Shown: positions 10,101 through 20,900 of the stretch, piece after piece | Position numbering within the stretch: the first letter of the stretch is position 1 | Layout: each line of letters begins with the position of its first letter | Source: Sorangium cellulosum So ce56 | GTDB taxonomy: Bacteria > Myxococcota_A > Polyangia > Polyangiales > Polyangiaceae | Assembly (NCBI RefSeq): GCF_000067165.1 | Contig: NC_010162.1 | Location: 4,422,501 to 4,486,500, forward strand | Direction: 5' to 3' | DNA length: 64,000 nucleotides | Notes under the pieces: model-generated | What the model was told of the DNA's origin: nothing | Databases searched by the model: none | What the model saw: only the letters and a program-made list of their open reading frames with translations | Translations under genes and position numbers: made by a program

Positions 10101-13100
10101 GCGGGCCGCGGCGCGCACGAGGGCGTCTTCTCGGGGAGCGCCGGGCCGGGCGCGGTCGCCGCCGTGGCGCCGCGCGCCGAGGACGTCGGGAGCGCGCGGG
10201 CCCTCGGCCGGATCGCCGAGGCGTGGGTCCGAGGCGCCGACGTGGACTGGACGCGATTGCAGGAGGGGCGCGCGAGGCGCCGCGTCGCCGCGCCGATGTA
10301 CCCGTTCGAGCGGAGCCGCCACGCGATCACGACGTCCGGCGAGGCGCGGGAGCTCACCGCGCCCCGCGCCGCCGTGGTCCACGGGACCGCGGCCTGGCGG
10401 GAGAAGGCGGCCGCCTCCGTCGCGCCCGAGCGGGCCGAGAGCGCGGCGCATGGGTCGAGCGTGCTCCTGCTGGCGGGGGGGCTGTCGGACGAGGTCGTGG
10501 CCGCCGTCGAGCGGTCGATCCCGCTCGCCTCGCGCGAGCGGCTGCCGCGGTCCGAGGGCGGCTCGCTCGCGGAGAGCGCGACCCGCGCCTTCCTGCACGC
10601 GCTCGGGATCGTGAAGGACGCGCTGGCGCGACGGGCGCCGGAGGTGCGGCAGCTCGCCGTGATCGTGGACGAGCGCGCGCCGGAGGTGGTGTACGCGCCG
10701 CTGTCCGCGCTGCTGAAGTCGGCGAGGCGCGAGAGCCGCGATCTCCGGGTCAAGGTGATCACGATCGCCAGCGCCCTCGACCCCTCGCGCGCCGCTCGCG
10801 CCGTGCGAGACGAGCTCGCCTCGAGCGACGACGACGTCGACGTCCGCTACACGAGCGAGGGCCGGCGGGAGGTGCGAGTCCACGAGGTGGTCGAGCCCGG
10901 CGCCGTGGAGGGCACCGTGTTTCGACCCGGCGGCGTCTACTGGATCACGGGCGGCCTCGGCGGCCTGGGGAGGCTCTTCGCGCGTTACATCGCGAGCGTC
11001 GAGGGCACCACGGTCATCCTGAGCGGACGAACCGCCCCCTCCGAGGCGCAGCGCCGCGAGCTCGAGGCGCTCGGCGCCCCCGCCTCGCGCGTCGAACTCG
11101 TGCCCTGCGACGTGAGCGCCAGGGACGACGTGGAGCGCGCCGCCCGCGCGATCGAGGAGCGCTTCGGGCCGCTGACGGGGGTCCTCCACTGCGCCGGCGT
11201 GACCAGGGACGCGCTCCTCCTGCACAAGACAGTGCGTCAGGCCGAGGAGGTCCTCGCGGCCAAGGTCCTCGGGGCCGAGGCGATCGACGAGGCGACGCGG
11301 CGCTCCCCGCTCGAGTTCGTCGCGTTCTTCTCGTCCGTCGCAGCCATCTGGGGGAACGTCGGCCAGGCCGACTACGCGGCGGCGAACGGCTTCCTCGACG
11401 CGTACGCGGCGCTCCGCGACGCGCGCGTCGCGCGCGGCGAGCGCCGCGGAAAGACGGTGTCCATCGCGTGGCCTCTGTGGCGTGACGGAGGGATGCGGAT
11501 CGACGCCCGCGGCGAGCTCGTCCTGAAGGAAAAGACGGGCATGATCCCGCTCTCTCGGGGGGACGGGCTGCAGGCGTTCGAGCAGGCGATCCGCGGGGCC
11601 GAGAGCCAGCGGATCGTGTGCGCGATCGACGGCGGCCGACAGATATTCGCCCCCCGGCCGGCGGTCCGCGCGGAGAACGCGAGCGCGCCGGCGGCGGTCC
11701 GCGCGGCGCCCGACAGAGGCCCGGCCGAGGCGACGCGCGCCGGGGCCGAGCCGCTGAGGCGTCACGCCGTCCGGTACCTGAGCGACGCGCTCTCGCGGGT
11801 CTTCCGGCTCCCTCCGGAGCGGCTCGATCCCCGCGCCCCGCTCGACGCGTTCGGGATCGACTCGGCCAACGTCCTGGCGCTGACCGCCGCGCTGGAGGTG
11901 GATCTCGGCCCGTTGCCGAAGACGCTCTTCTACGAGTACCGGACGCTCGACGCCTTGGCGGAGTACCTCGTCGCCGAGCACGGCGCCTCGCTGGAGCGCG
12001 CGCTGCGCGTCCCCGGGGCGGCCGCGTCCGCAGGGGCGCCGCCCAGCGCGCGCGAGCCGGCGGCGGGCGACGCGGGGGCGGCGGCCTCGGCGCGGAGCGC
12101 GCCCCCGCCGGTCCGCGCCGCCGCGGAGAGGCGAGGGGGCAGCGGTCCGCTGGACATCGCCATCATCGGGATGAGCGGCCGGTTCCCGCGCGCGCGCAGC
12201 GTCGACGAGTTCTGGGACAACCTGCGCGCCGGGCGCGACTGCATCACCGAGGTCCCGGCGTCTCGCTGGGACGCGGACCGGTACTACGACCCCGACACGT
12301 CGGCCGCCGGCAAGGTGCACTGCAAGTGGGGCGGGTTCATCGACGGCGTTGACGAGTTCGATCCGCTCTTCTTCAAGATCTCGCCGCTCGAGGCGGGGAT
12401 GATGGATCCGCAGGAGCGGCTGTTCCTGCAGGCCGCATGGGAGACGCTGGAAGACGGGGGGTACACGCGCGCCGCGCTCGGCGCGGGGCGGGCCGAGAGC
12501 CTGCGCCCCGAGGAGCGCGTCGGCGTCTACGTGGGCGTCATGTACTCGGAGTACCAGCTCTACGGCTTCGAGGTCGAGGAGGACCGTCGCATCTTCGGCG
12601 TGGCCGGGAACATCGCCGGCGTCGCGAATCGCGTCTCCTACGTCCTCGATCTCCACGGGCCGAGCATCGCCCTCGACACCATGTGCTCGTCGTCGCTTAC
12701 GGCGATCCACCTCGCGTGCCGCGCGCTGAGGAGCGGCGAGTGCGGGCTCGCCCTCGCGGGCGGCGTGAACGTCAGCATCCACCCCAACAAGTACGCCGTC
12801 CTCAGCCAGGCGCGGATCATCTCGACCCGGGGGCGCTGCGAGAGCTTCGGCAAGGGGGGCGAAGGGTACGTCCCTGGCGAGGGCGTCGGCTGCGTCCTGT
12901 TGAAGCCGCTCGAGCGCGCGCGCGCCGACCGCGATCACATCTACGGGGTCATCAAGGGATCGGCGCTGAGCCACGGCGGCAAGGCGAGCGGGTACACGGT
13001 CCCGAGCCCGGTCGCGCAGGCGTCGACGATCGCGCTCGCGATCCGCGAGGCGGGCGTCGATCCGCGGGAGATCAGCTACATCGAGGCGCACGGGACAGGC

Positions 13101-16100
13101 ACGAGCCTCGGCGATCCGATCGAGATCGCCGGGCTGGTCCGCGCGTTCGGGCGCGCGAGCGACGACAAGCAGTACTGCGCGATCGGCTCCGCGAAGTCGA
13201 ACATCGGCCACTGCGAGTCGGCGGCCGGCATCGCCGGCGTTTGCAAGGTGCTCCTCCAGATGAAGCACCGGACGCTCGCCCCCTCGCTGCACGCCGCTGA
13301 GCTCAACCCGTACATCGACTTCGCGAGCACGCCGTTCGTCGTGCAGCGCGAGCTCGCCCCGTGGCGGGCCCCGACGATCCACGGCGAGCCGCGCCCGCGC
13401 GTCGCCGGCGTCAGCTCCTTCGGCGCTGGCGGCGCGAACGCGCACGTCATCATCGAGGAGTGGACGGAGGACGACGCGCCTCTGGCGGACGCGCGGAGCG
13501 CGCGCGGCGCGGCGGTGATCGTCCCGATGTCGGCGCGCACCGAGGAGCGGCTCCACGCGGTCGTCGGCGCGATGCTCGACGTCATCGCGCGCGCGGCGGC
13601 GGGAGAGGGATCCGCGATCGAGCTCGCCGACGTGGCGTTCACCCTGCAAACCGGGCGTGAGCCGATGCCGTACCGCGTAGCGTTCGTCGCGGCGGACCTG
13701 GGCGGCCTCGCGGCCGAGATGAGGCGCTTTCTCTCGCGGGAACAAGGGGGCTACCGCGCGGGGCACGCGAGCGAGGACGGCCTCGACCTCCTCGCCGACG
13801 AGGACGTGAAGGGCGCCGTCGTCGCCAAGTGGATCGGCGCGGGGCGGCTCGACAAGCTGGCGGCGTTCTGGGCCAAGGGGCTCGATCTCGACTGGGATCT
13901 CCTGTCCGGCTCGGGGGCGCCCCGTGGACGCCGGCCGCGCAGGATCTCGCTCCCGACGTACTCGTTCGAGCGAAAGCGATGCGGGCTGCCCGTGCAGCGG
14001 CCCGCGCGCCGCGCCGCCAGCCGCGAGGTCGCCGGCGGCTTGCTGCAGCGCATGCTGCCGGCGGCCAGCCTCGGGGAGGCGCCCAGGGTCGTCTTCGAGT
14101 CCGAGATCGAGGCCAGCGACCCGCTCGTCGCGCACCACCGCGTGCAGGGCCGCCGCGTCCTCCCTGGCGTCGCGATGATCGAGATGGCGATGGAGGCCGC
14201 GCAGCGCGTGCACGCGGAGCGCCGCGCCGTCCTGAAGGACGTCGTCTGGATGAAGCCGGTGGACGTACCCGACGGCGGGCGGACGCTGCTCGCGCAGCTC
14301 GAGCCGCACGGCGGCCAGCTCCGGTTCGAGATCCGCGCCGTCGTGGAGGGAGCGCAGCAGGTCCATGCGCAGGGGCTCGTCGCCTTCGACGAGGTCGACA
14401 CCGACACGCCGGCGATCGACGTCCAGGCGCTCATGCGCACGCTGACGCCGCGGTGGGGCGACGACGCGGGCCACGACGGCTTCTACGAGAAGCACCGCGC
14501 GAACGGCGTCGACTACGGGCCGTACTTCCGCGGGCTCCGTCGCCTCTGGGGCTCCACGAGCGAGAGCCTGGGGCTCGTCGAGCCGCCGCGCGAGGCGCGG
14601 GACGACCCGCGGCGGTACGCATGGACGCCGTGCGTCGCCGACGCCGCGCTCCAGAGCGTCGCCGGCATCGCGGCGAGCGATGTCGCGCCGCAGGGGGATG
14701 GCGAGGTCTACCTGCCGTACTCCATCGGGCGGGTCGAGCTCCTGGGGCCGATCGAGGGGCGCGCGTTCGTGCACGCGCGCAGGCTCGCGCCCGGGCGGTT
14801 CGACATCGTCGTCGTCGACGGCGCTGGCGCGCCGCTCGCGGCGCTGCGCGACTTCGTCGTGCGCCCGGTGAAGGCCGCGCCTCCGCGGCAGCTCACGTAC
14901 GTCGGGCGATGGCGCCGCAGGGGGCTCGCGCCGGCCGCGCCGGCGCGCGAGGGCGCCCGCGCGCTGATCATCCACCGGCAGAACGGCTTTCGCCTCGAGG
15001 ACGCCCTGAGCGAGCTCGCGCCGGGCAGCGTCAATGTGTGCCTGGGCGACCGCACGGAGCGGACCGGCGAGCAGGGGTGGATCATCGACGTCCGCGATCC
15101 AGGCGCCATCGCGCGCGTCCTGCGCGACGTCGGGCGCGTGGGGCGCGTGTACTTCCTCGCGGCGCTGCTCGGCGACCGTGACTATCGCCTGGACACGGCG
15201 TACGTCGAGGAGGAGCAGGAGCGCACGGTCATCCCCTGGCTGCGGACGATCAAGGCGCTCATCGAGCAGGGGTACGACCAGGCCTCGCTGGACGTCACGG
15301 TGCTCACGCAGGACGGCGAGTCGCTGCCGCTGCAGGCGGAGCTCAACGCCGGCGGCGGCGCGTTGCCAGGGCTCACACAGTCGCTCGCCCGGGAGTACCC
15401 GCACTGGAGCGTGCGCCACGTCGACATCGGCAAGGCGGACATGTCCGGGCCAGGCGCGGCCCGGCAGATCGCGGAGCTGCTCCAGCGCGAGGCGGCGGGC
15501 TCGCCGCTCCCGGTCGCGTACAGGGCGGGCGCGCGCTACGAGCGCGAGATCGCGCCGCTGGTCCTGCCGCGCGACGAGCGGCCGGCCTTCACCGAGGGCG
15601 GCGTCTACGTCATCGCAGGGGGCGCGGGGGGGCTCGGTCGGGTGATGACCGAGCACCTCGTCCGGCGGTACGGCGCGCACGTCGTCTGGTGGGGGCGGCG
15701 GCCGATGGACGAGGCGATCCGCGACCAGCTGAGCCGCCTCGCCGACGGCCCCGGGACGGTCGCGTACGCGACCGTCGACCTCACGAGCCTCTCCGACGTC
15801 GCGCGAGCCCGCGACGTCATCAAGGAGAAGCACGGCCGGATTCACGGCGTGATCCACTCGGCGATCGTCCTCCGGGACCGGAGCCTCCGCGAGATGGACG
15901 AGCCGCGCTTCCGCGAGGCGCTGGATCCGAAGGTCAAAGGGAGCGCCGTGCTCGGCGAGGCCTTCGGGCGCGAGGACCTCGACTGGATCTGCTTCTACTC
16001 GTCGATGCAGTCGGTGTACGCGGGCGCGGGGCAGAGCAACTACGCGGCCGGCTGCACCTTCAAGGACGCGTACGCGCGGGCGCTCTCGATGGCCTGCTCG

Positions 16101-17921
16101 TTCCCCGTCCACACCATCGACTGGGGGTACTGGGGCACCGTGGGCGTCGTGGCGAACGAGGCCTACCGGAGCCGGATGGCCTCGCTCGGCATCGGATCGC
16201 TCGAGCCGCGCGACGGGATACGCGTGCAGGAGGCGGTGATCGCGCACCGGGTCAGCCACGTCCTCGCCGTCGACCTGGCGCCTGCGACGCGCGACGCGCT
16301 GGGGATCCGCCCGGACGGAGAGGAGCTGTACGCCGCGACGCAACCCTCGTGCTTCGAGCGGGTCCAGGCGGCGGTCGGCGCGGGCCGAGCGCTGCGCGAC
16401 GTCGACGCCGCGCAGCTCCGGGAGCTCGACGCCGCGGATGCGTGCCTCAACGAGTACGTCGTCGACCGCCTCCGGGCGGTGATGGGCGCGGCCGGCGTCG
16501 GCGATCCGCGGGCAGAGGCGGCTCCGGTCGAGGCGCTCGCGGCGCGCGCCGCGGTCGTGGACAAGCAGCGGCCGCTCTTCGAGGAAATCGTGAGGATCAT
16601 GCGCAGCGACGCGCCCTCGCCGGGCGCGCCTCGCCGCGCGGAAGACGTGACGTCGCGGTACCCCGAGCTCGCCCCCCACGTGGCGCTCGCCGACGCGTGC
16701 CTCGGGTCGCTCCCGCAGGTGTTGCGCGGCGAGGTGCTCGCGACGGAGGTGCTCTTCCCGGGGTCCAGCACGTCGCTCGTCGAGGGCATCTACAAGAAGA
16801 ACGCCTACGCCGACTTCCTCAACGGCCTCGTCGCCGATGCCGTCGAGGCCGCCGTCACGGCGCGGAGCGAGGCGCCTTCGGGGCCGGCGAAGGTCAGGAT
16901 CCTGGAGATCGGCGCCGGCACCGGCGGGACGAGCCAGGGCATCTTCGAGCGCCTCGCCGCGCACCGCGATCGCGTCGAGTACGTCTACACCGACGTCTCC
17001 AGGAGCTTCCTTGGCCTCGCGCAGGCGAAATACTCCGAGATCGCGCCGTACATGAGGGTCCGGCCCTTCGACGTGGAGCGCGCGCCGGTCGAGCAGGGGA
17101 TCGAGGAGGGGGGCTTCGATGTCGTCGTCGCCGCCAACGTGCTGCACGCGACGAAGGTCATCGCGAGCACCCTCCGCAACGTGAAGCGCTGCATGAAGCG
17201 GAACGGGCTGCTCGTCCTCAACGAGATCGGCGGCAAGCGCCCGTTCACGACGCTGACGTTCGGCCTCCTCGACGGGTGGTGGGCCGCAGAGGACCGGGAG
17301 GTGCGGCTCGAGGGCAGCCCCGCGCTCTCGCGCGACCAGTGGACGCGCTGCCTCGCCGAAGAAGGCTTCGGGCGGGCCTGGGCGTCGGCGCCGGCGTCGC
17401 CCGCCGCGCAGGAGTTCGTGATCCTCGCGGAGAGCGACGGGCGGGTGCGGCGGGCGGACCCGGGGCCGCGCGCGGCGCCCGCGGCCCCGGCGCGCCCGCC
17501 GACGAGAGCGTCGGGCGCGCGCAAGGCGCGCGACACCCAGGGCGATCTGCCGGCGTACGTCGAGGCGCAGGTGCGCAGAGCGGTCGGCGACGTCCTCAAG
17601 CTGTCGGACGACGACCTCGATCCCGGCCTCGCGCTGTCGGACCTCGGCGTCGACTCGATCGTCGCGGTCGATCTCGTCCGCCGGATCAACGCATCGCTAG
17701 GGCTGTCGCTGAAGACGACCGTCATCTTCGACTTCCCGAACATTCGACGGCTGGCCGCGCATCTGTGCGCCGAACATCCGGACGACCTCGCGCGCCGTCA
17801 GGCGGGAACGCAGGCGAACGGAGGCGCCGTCCTCGAGAGGCGCGCCGTCGAGGCGCTCGCCGAGGAGCTGGCCCTGGGGCGGATCTCGCTCGACCAGACC
17901 TTGGATCGCCTCAGGGCCTGA
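7185..17921 (+). CDS. trans-AT polyketide synthase (DH-ACP-KS-KR-ACP-KS-DH-KR-MT-ACP)
   Basis: The start is the ATG of an ATGA overlap with the upstream PKS; the protein is 3578 aa. Domains by residue: DH (5-300; the HxxxGxxxxP motif reads HRVYGVHIVP, partner Asp in HPAFLDGAT); ACP (319-396, GLDST); KS (459-886, EAACASS, VEAHGTGS); KR (1246-1447, TGGLGGLG, FFSS and DYAAAN); ACP (1519-1600, GIDSA); KS (1656-2096, DTMCSSS); DH (2282-2566, HHRVQGRRVLPG and VADAALQ); KR (2802-3030, AGGAGGLG, YAAGC as in many trans-AT KRs); C-methyltransferase (3122-3420, LEIGAGTGG); ACP (3452-3533, GVDSI). A short helical tail may be a docking element. The N-terminal DH-ACP completes the module whose KS ends the upstream protein. 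The last module should set an alpha-methyl enoyl intermediate. Both KRs keep the diagnostic Asp of B-type KRs (inference). Domain order is clear; the chemistry is inferred. Confidence 0.95.
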   Translation: MTVRANETFEIEFDNDNPIVRDHRVYGVHIVPGVTLIDVVYRLGAHVVGHDRFELVNVLFKVPIATTREFARRIHASFTPLQQGEWRVEISSVRVSSAGGVSDRVDENAECLLRCTDEEPRAARGFDCAAFIRTAERRWSVDEIYRGVREVGVVHGPFMQTLGDVYQRGDEELMRLSLGDEAEALREMFHAHPAFLDGATFAGSSYKLAGGSAADYRDVRPYIPFAIRRVRLHRPFSSQIFVYSRHADKLDVKRGAAPREVTASDLTIYGEDGAVLAELERLSYKRVRQEIDVEKLIATEPVAAGAEAEPAGEAGDDAKLFASSVARFVEEQLVGLKGPGTPPLDPDALFFDAGLDSTHLLRLVRALEKRCGHDLYPTLLFEYQTLNALIGYLYEHERAHFAPSRALVARPSGAGAPADPIVARGAGAARVNGVARSAPVEVTGAGRPGAALGDARRAARDIAVVGLAGRYPGASTLEDFWDVVVEGRICTRELPSEHWGRFAGPDAAPARAAGAPSPPCFGGVLDDVDAFDSLFFQVTPVEADALDPQLRLVLETAWHAMEDAGVTVDSLQRSRTGVYVGVMNDDYTWIAAERLARTGEYASAGSYAHELANRISYHLNLRGPSMTVEAACASSMVALHLARVALAHGECDAAFAGGVNLSLHRSKYLLLAGLGVMSPDGSEKTFDAAANGYVPGEGVGVALLKPLERAVADGDRIYGVITGSAVNHSGRGGGRYSPNLNALTDVIGRGLADAGVDAEALTYVEAHGTGSPVGDPIEVQALAKALGRTDAAAPRCALGSKANLGHLESASGICSLTKVLLAIRHGRIPPCANVQTIHPGLRLESTPFVIPREPVGWPAPEGRRVAGIHSFGIGGTNAFMVVRGHDAGADARAAAESAPRSEIVPLSAKTKSALERYCADLLAHLERGGDEHSAALADLAYTLQTGRTAMQHRVAFVAASAAELRDALRDLCAGRGAHEGVFSGSAGPGAVAAVAPRAEDVGSARALGRIAEAWVRGADVDWTRLQEGRARRRVAAPMYPFERSRHAITTSGEARELTAPRAAVVHGTAAWREKAAASVAPERAESAAHGSSVLLLAGGLSDEVVAAVERSIPLASRERLPRSEGGSLAESATRAFLHALGIVKDALARRAPEVRQLAVIVDERAPEVVYAPLSALLKSARRESRDLRVKVITIASALDPSRAARAVRDELASSDDDVDVRYTSEGRREVRVHEVVEPGAVEGTVFRPGGVYWITGGLGGLGRLFARYIASVEGTTVILSGRTAPSEAQRRELEALGAPASRVELVPCDVSARDDVERAARAIEERFGPLTGVLHCAGVTRDALLLHKTVRQAEEVLAAKVLGAEAIDEATRRSPLEFVAFFSSVAAIWGNVGQADYAAANGFLDAYAALRDARVARGERRGKTVSIAWPLWRDGGMRIDARGELVLKEKTGMIPLSRGDGLQAFEQAIRGAESQRIVCAIDGGRQIFAPRPAVRAENASAPAAVRAAPDRGPAEATRAGAEPLRRHAVRYLSDALSRVFRLPPERLDPRAPLDAFGIDSANVLALTAALEVDLGPLPKTLFYEYRTLDALAEYLVAEHGASLERALRVPGAAASAGAPPSAREPAAGDAGAAASARSAPPPVRAAAERRGGSGPLDIAIIGMSGRFPRARSVDEFWDNLRAGRDCITEVPASRWDADRYYDPDTSAAGKVHCKWGGFIDGVDEFDPLFFKISPLEAGMMDPQERLFLQAAWETLEDGGYTRAALGAGRAESLRPEERVGVYVGVMYSEYQLYGFEVEEDRRIFGVAGNIAGVANRVSYVLDLHGPSIALDTMCSSSLTAIHLACRALRSGECGLALAGGVNVSIHPNKYAVLSQARIISTRGRCESFGKGGEGYVPGEGVGCVLLKPLERARADRDHIYGVIKGSALSHGGKASGYTVPSPVAQASTIALAIREAGVDPREISYIEAHGTGTSLGDPIEIAGLVRAFGRASDDKQYCAIGSAKSNIGHCESAAGIAGVCKVLLQMKHRTLAPSLHAAELNPYIDFASTPFVVQRELAPWRAPTIHGEPRPRVAGVSSFGAGGANAHVIIEEWTEDDAPLADARSARGAAVIVPMSARTEERLHAVVGAMLDVIARAAAGEGSAIELADVAFTLQTGREPMPYRVAFVAADLGGLAAEMRRFLSREQGGYRAGHASEDGLDLLADEDVKGAVVAKWIGAGRLDKLAAFWAKGLDLDWDLLSGSGAPRGRRPRRISLPTYSFERKRCGLPVQRPARRAASREVAGGLLQRMLPAASLGEAPRVVFESEIEASDPLVAHHRVQGRRVLPGVAMIEMAMEAAQRVHAERRAVLKDVVWMKPVDVPDGGRTLLAQLEPHGGQLRFEIRAVVEGAQQVHAQGLVAFDEVDTDTPAIDVQALMRTLTPRWGDDAGHDGFYEKHRANGVDYGPYFRGLRRLWGSTSESLGLVEPPREARDDPRRYAWTPCVADAALQSVAGIAASDVAPQGDGEVYLPYSIGRVELLGPIEGRAFVHARRLAPGRFDIVVVDGAGAPLAALRDFVVRPVKAAPPRQLTYVGRWRRRGLAPAAPAREGARALIIHRQNGFRLEDALSELAPGSVNVCLGDRTERTGEQGWIIDVRDPGAIARVLRDVGRVGRVYFLAALLGDRDYRLDTAYVEEEQERTVIPWLRTIKALIEQGYDQASLDVTVLTQDGESLPLQAELNAGGGALPGLTQSLAREYPHWSVRHVDIGKADMSGPGAARQIAELLQREAAGSPLPVAYRAGARYEREIAPLVLPRDERPAFTEGGVYVIAGGAGGLGRVMTEHLVRRYGAHVVWWGRRPMDEAIRDQLSRLADGPGTVAYATVDLTSLSDVARARDVIKEKHGRIHGVIHSAIVLRDRSLREMDEPRFREALDPKVKGSAVLGEAFGREDLDWICFYSSMQSVYAGAGQSNYAAGCTFKDAYARALSMACSFPVHTIDWGYWGTVGVVANEAYRSRMASLGIGSLEPRDGIRVQEAVIAHRVSHVLAVDLAPATRDALGIRPDGEELYAATQPSCFERVQAAVGAGRALRDVDAAQLRELDAADACLNEYVVDRLRAVMGAAGVGDPRAEAAPVEALAARAAVVDKQRPLFEEIVRIMRSDAPSPGAPRRAEDVTSRYPELAPHVALADACLGSLPQVLRGEVLATEVLFPGSSTSLVEGIYKKNAYADFLNGLVADAVEAAVTARSEAPSGPAKVRILEIGAGTGGTSQGIFERLAAHRDRVEYVYTDVSRSFLGLAQAKYSEIAPYMRVRPFDVERAPVEQGIEEGGFDVVVAANVLHATKVIASTLRNVKRCMKRNGLLVLNEIGGKRPFTTLTFGLLDGWWAAEDREVRLEGSPALSRDQWTRCLAEEGFGRAWASAPASPAAQEFVILAESDGRVRRADPGPRAAPAAPARPPTRASGARKARDTQGDLPAYVEAQVRRAVGDVLKLSDDDLDPGLALSDLGVDSIVAVDLVRRINASLGLSLKTTVIFDFPNIRRLAAHLCAEHPDDLARRQAGTQANGGAVLERRAVEALAEELALGRISLDQTLDRLRA

Positions 17922-17967
17922 TCGGCCCGTCGGCGCGCGCATGCCTGAGCATTCTTACGAGCCACGT

Positions 17968-17974
17968 GGAGAGA
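17968..17974 (+). promoter_or_regulatory. Shine-Dalgarno that decides the start of the third PKS gene
   Basis: GGAGAGA lies 5 nt before GTG 17980. An in-frame ATG at 17941 has no comparable purine-rich site upstream. The GTG gives a protein beginning MKSQIEALLREYQSG, which looks like a PKS docking helix, so I prefer it. Confidence 0.6.
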
Positions 17975-17979
17975 GCACA

Positions 17980-20900
17980 GTGAAGAGCCAAATCGAAGCG
18001 CTGCTGCGCGAGTACCAGTCCGGGCTGCTGTCGGAGGCGGAGCTCAGGGCGCGCTACGCGCAGCTCGTCGCCAGCGGCAGCGACGGCGCGCCGGCGCGCC
18101 CCGCGGACAGGGCCGGCGCGACGCAGACCGTCCGGCGTCGGAGGGTGGTCCTCGACGGCCCCGGCTCGATCGAGGACATCCGGGTCGTCGAGGACGAGGT
18201 CGGCGCGCCGGAGGAGCACGCGATCCACGTCGACACCGTGGCGATCTCGCTCAACTTCGGCGACCTGCTGTGCGTGCAGGGGCTCTATCCCACGATGCCC
18301 GCGTACCCGTTCACGCCCGGCTTCGAGGCGTCGGGGATCGTCCGGGCGGTCGGCAGCAAGGTGACCCGCTTCGCGGCCGGCGACGAGGTGATCGTCTCCG
18401 CGAGCGTCCGGCTCGGGATTCAATCCACCCTGATCGTGGCGGACGAGTCGCAGCTCGTCGCGAAGCCTGCGCGGCTGTCCTTCGAAGAGGCGGCCTCGTT
18501 CCTGACGGTGGGGCTCACGATCGTCGAGGCGTTCCGCCGGCTGCGGCTGGCCAAGGGGGAGACGATCCTCGTCCAGAGCGCCACCGGCGGCACCGGGCTC
18601 GTGGCCGTGCAGCTCGCGCAGCGCGCCGGCGCGACGATCATCGCGACCGCCAGCTCCGACGAGAAGCTCCGCTACCTGACCGCGATGGGGGTGCCCCACG
18701 TCATCGACTACGTCCGCCGCGACTTCGAGGCCGAGGTCATGGCGATCACGAAGGGGAAGGGGGTGGACGCGGTCATCAACACGCTCGCGGGCGAAGCCAT
18801 CCAGAAGGGGATCAACTGCCTGAGCCCGCGGGGGCGCTACGTCGAGATCGCGATGACCGGGCTCAAATCGGCCCGGAGCATCGATCTCAGCAGGATGTCG
18901 AACAACCAGAGTTTCCACAGCCTCGATCTGCGGAAGCTCTTGCTCGACGTCCCCGAGCACGCCGCGGACCTCGGCGAGGAGCTCTTCTCGCTCGTCGAGC
19001 GGGGGGAGCTCCGGATCGTGGTCGGCAAGACGTTCGACTTCGACGCCATCGGCGACGCGTACCGGTACCTCGCGGACCGCCGGAACATCGGCAAGGTGGT
19101 CGTCACCGTGCCTGGGCCGAAGACGGCGAGCGTGCGCCGGGAGGCGCCAATGCGCGCGCGGCCGGCGGCGCGCCCCGCGGACAGGGCCGGCGCGCGCGGC
19201 GAGCAGCCGATCGCGATCGTCGGGATGTCGGGGCGCTTCGGCGCCGCGAAGGACATCGACGAGCTCTGGCGATGCGTCGTGGAGATGAGGGGCCTGATCA
19301 CCCAGCTGCCCGAAGGGCGGAAGCGTCTGTTCCAATCGCTGGAGCTCCCGGCGGCGCAGCGCGGAGTCGAGATGGACCCGTGGGGGAGCTACCTCGACGA
19401 CATCGAGTGCTTCGATCCGCTCTTCTTCAGCATCTCGGGCCAGGAGGCGCAGCACATGGACCCGCAGCAGCGGATCTTCCTGCAGGAGAGCTGGAAGGCG
19501 CTGGAGGACGCGGGGCTGACGCTGGCGCGCCTCGACGGAAGCCGCACCGGGGTCGTCGCCGGCGTCGTCGACGGCAAGTACGCGAGCTACATCGAGGAGG
19601 ACAAGGTCGGCCATTCGTTCTGGGGTACGGCGGGCTCGATCCTGCCGGCGCGGATCGCCTATTTCCTCAACCTGAAGGGGCCGGCGATCGCGATCGACAC
19701 CGCGTGCTCGAGCTCGCTCGTCGCGGTCCACATCGGCTGCCAGAGCCTGTGGAGCCGCGAGACGGACGTGATCCTCGCGGGCGGCGCGTTCATCCAGGCC
19801 ACGCCGCACTTCGGCGTCGCCGCCGGCCGCGCGCAGATGCTGTCCGCCGACGGCAAGTGCTTCACGTTCGACGACCGCGCGAACGGCATGGTCTCGGGCG
19901 AAGCCGTCGCGGTCTTGGTCCTCGAGCGGCTGGACGACGCGATCGCGAACGGCGACCGCATCCACGGCGTCATCGTCGGCAGCGGCATCAACCAGGACGG
20001 CGCTACGAACGGGATCACGGCGCCGAGCGCCGCGTCACAGCGTCAGCTCGAGCTCGATGTCTACAATCGCTTCGGGATCGATCCCGGCGTGATTCAGTAC
20101 GTCGAGGCGCACGGGACGGGGACGAAGCTGGGCGATCCGATCGAGGTGCGCGCGCTCACCGAGGCGTTCCAGCGGTTCACCGATCGGCGCCGGTTCTGCG
20201 CGATCGGCTCGGTCAAGCCGAACGTCGGGCACACGGTGACGGTCGCGGGGGTCACCGGCGTCATCAACGTGCTGCTCGCGCTGAGGCACCGCCTCCTGCC
20301 TGGCCTTCTCAACTACGGCATCCCGAACCGTCACATCGATTTCGAGAACAGCCCGTTCTACGTCAACACGAGCGCTGTCCCGTGGGTCGTGGAGGGCGGA
20401 AAGCGCCGCCGGGCCGCGGTCAGCTCGTTCGGCTTCAGCGGGACGAACGCGCACGTCGTGATCGAGGAGTATGTCCCGCCGTCGCGCGACGGGCACGGCA
20501 CCGCCGATGACGGGCCATCGCTGCTCCCGATCTCGGCGAGGACCGGCGATCAGCTCCTCCAGTATGTGTCGGATGTCCTCGCGCACGTGAACGCGCTGTC
20601 CGCGGCGGAGGCCGACAGGACCACCCGGCACGAGCGGTTGGCCGACCTGGCCTACACGTTCCAGGTGGGGCGCGAGGCGTTCGAGCACCGGCTCGCCGTC
20701 ATCGCCGACGACCTGGAGTCGCTTGCGAGCCGGCTGAGCGACGTCGTGGCGGGCAAGGAGCGGGTCGAGGGGTGCTTTCGCGGCAAGGTGAAGAAGGCCA
20801 AGGCGCCCGAGCGTGCCTCCGGTTCGGACGGGGGCGACGGCGCCGTTGGCGCGCCCGGCGATGCGCTGCGCCGGCTGGCGGAGCGGTGGGTCGAGGGATA

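Noticed and set aside
9903..17147. Very long open frame on the minus strand antisense to the second PKS gene
   Set aside because: Its translation is Arg/Ala/His/Asp-rich low-complexity sequence, as expected opposite a high-GC gene; the plus strand carries complete catalytic domains.
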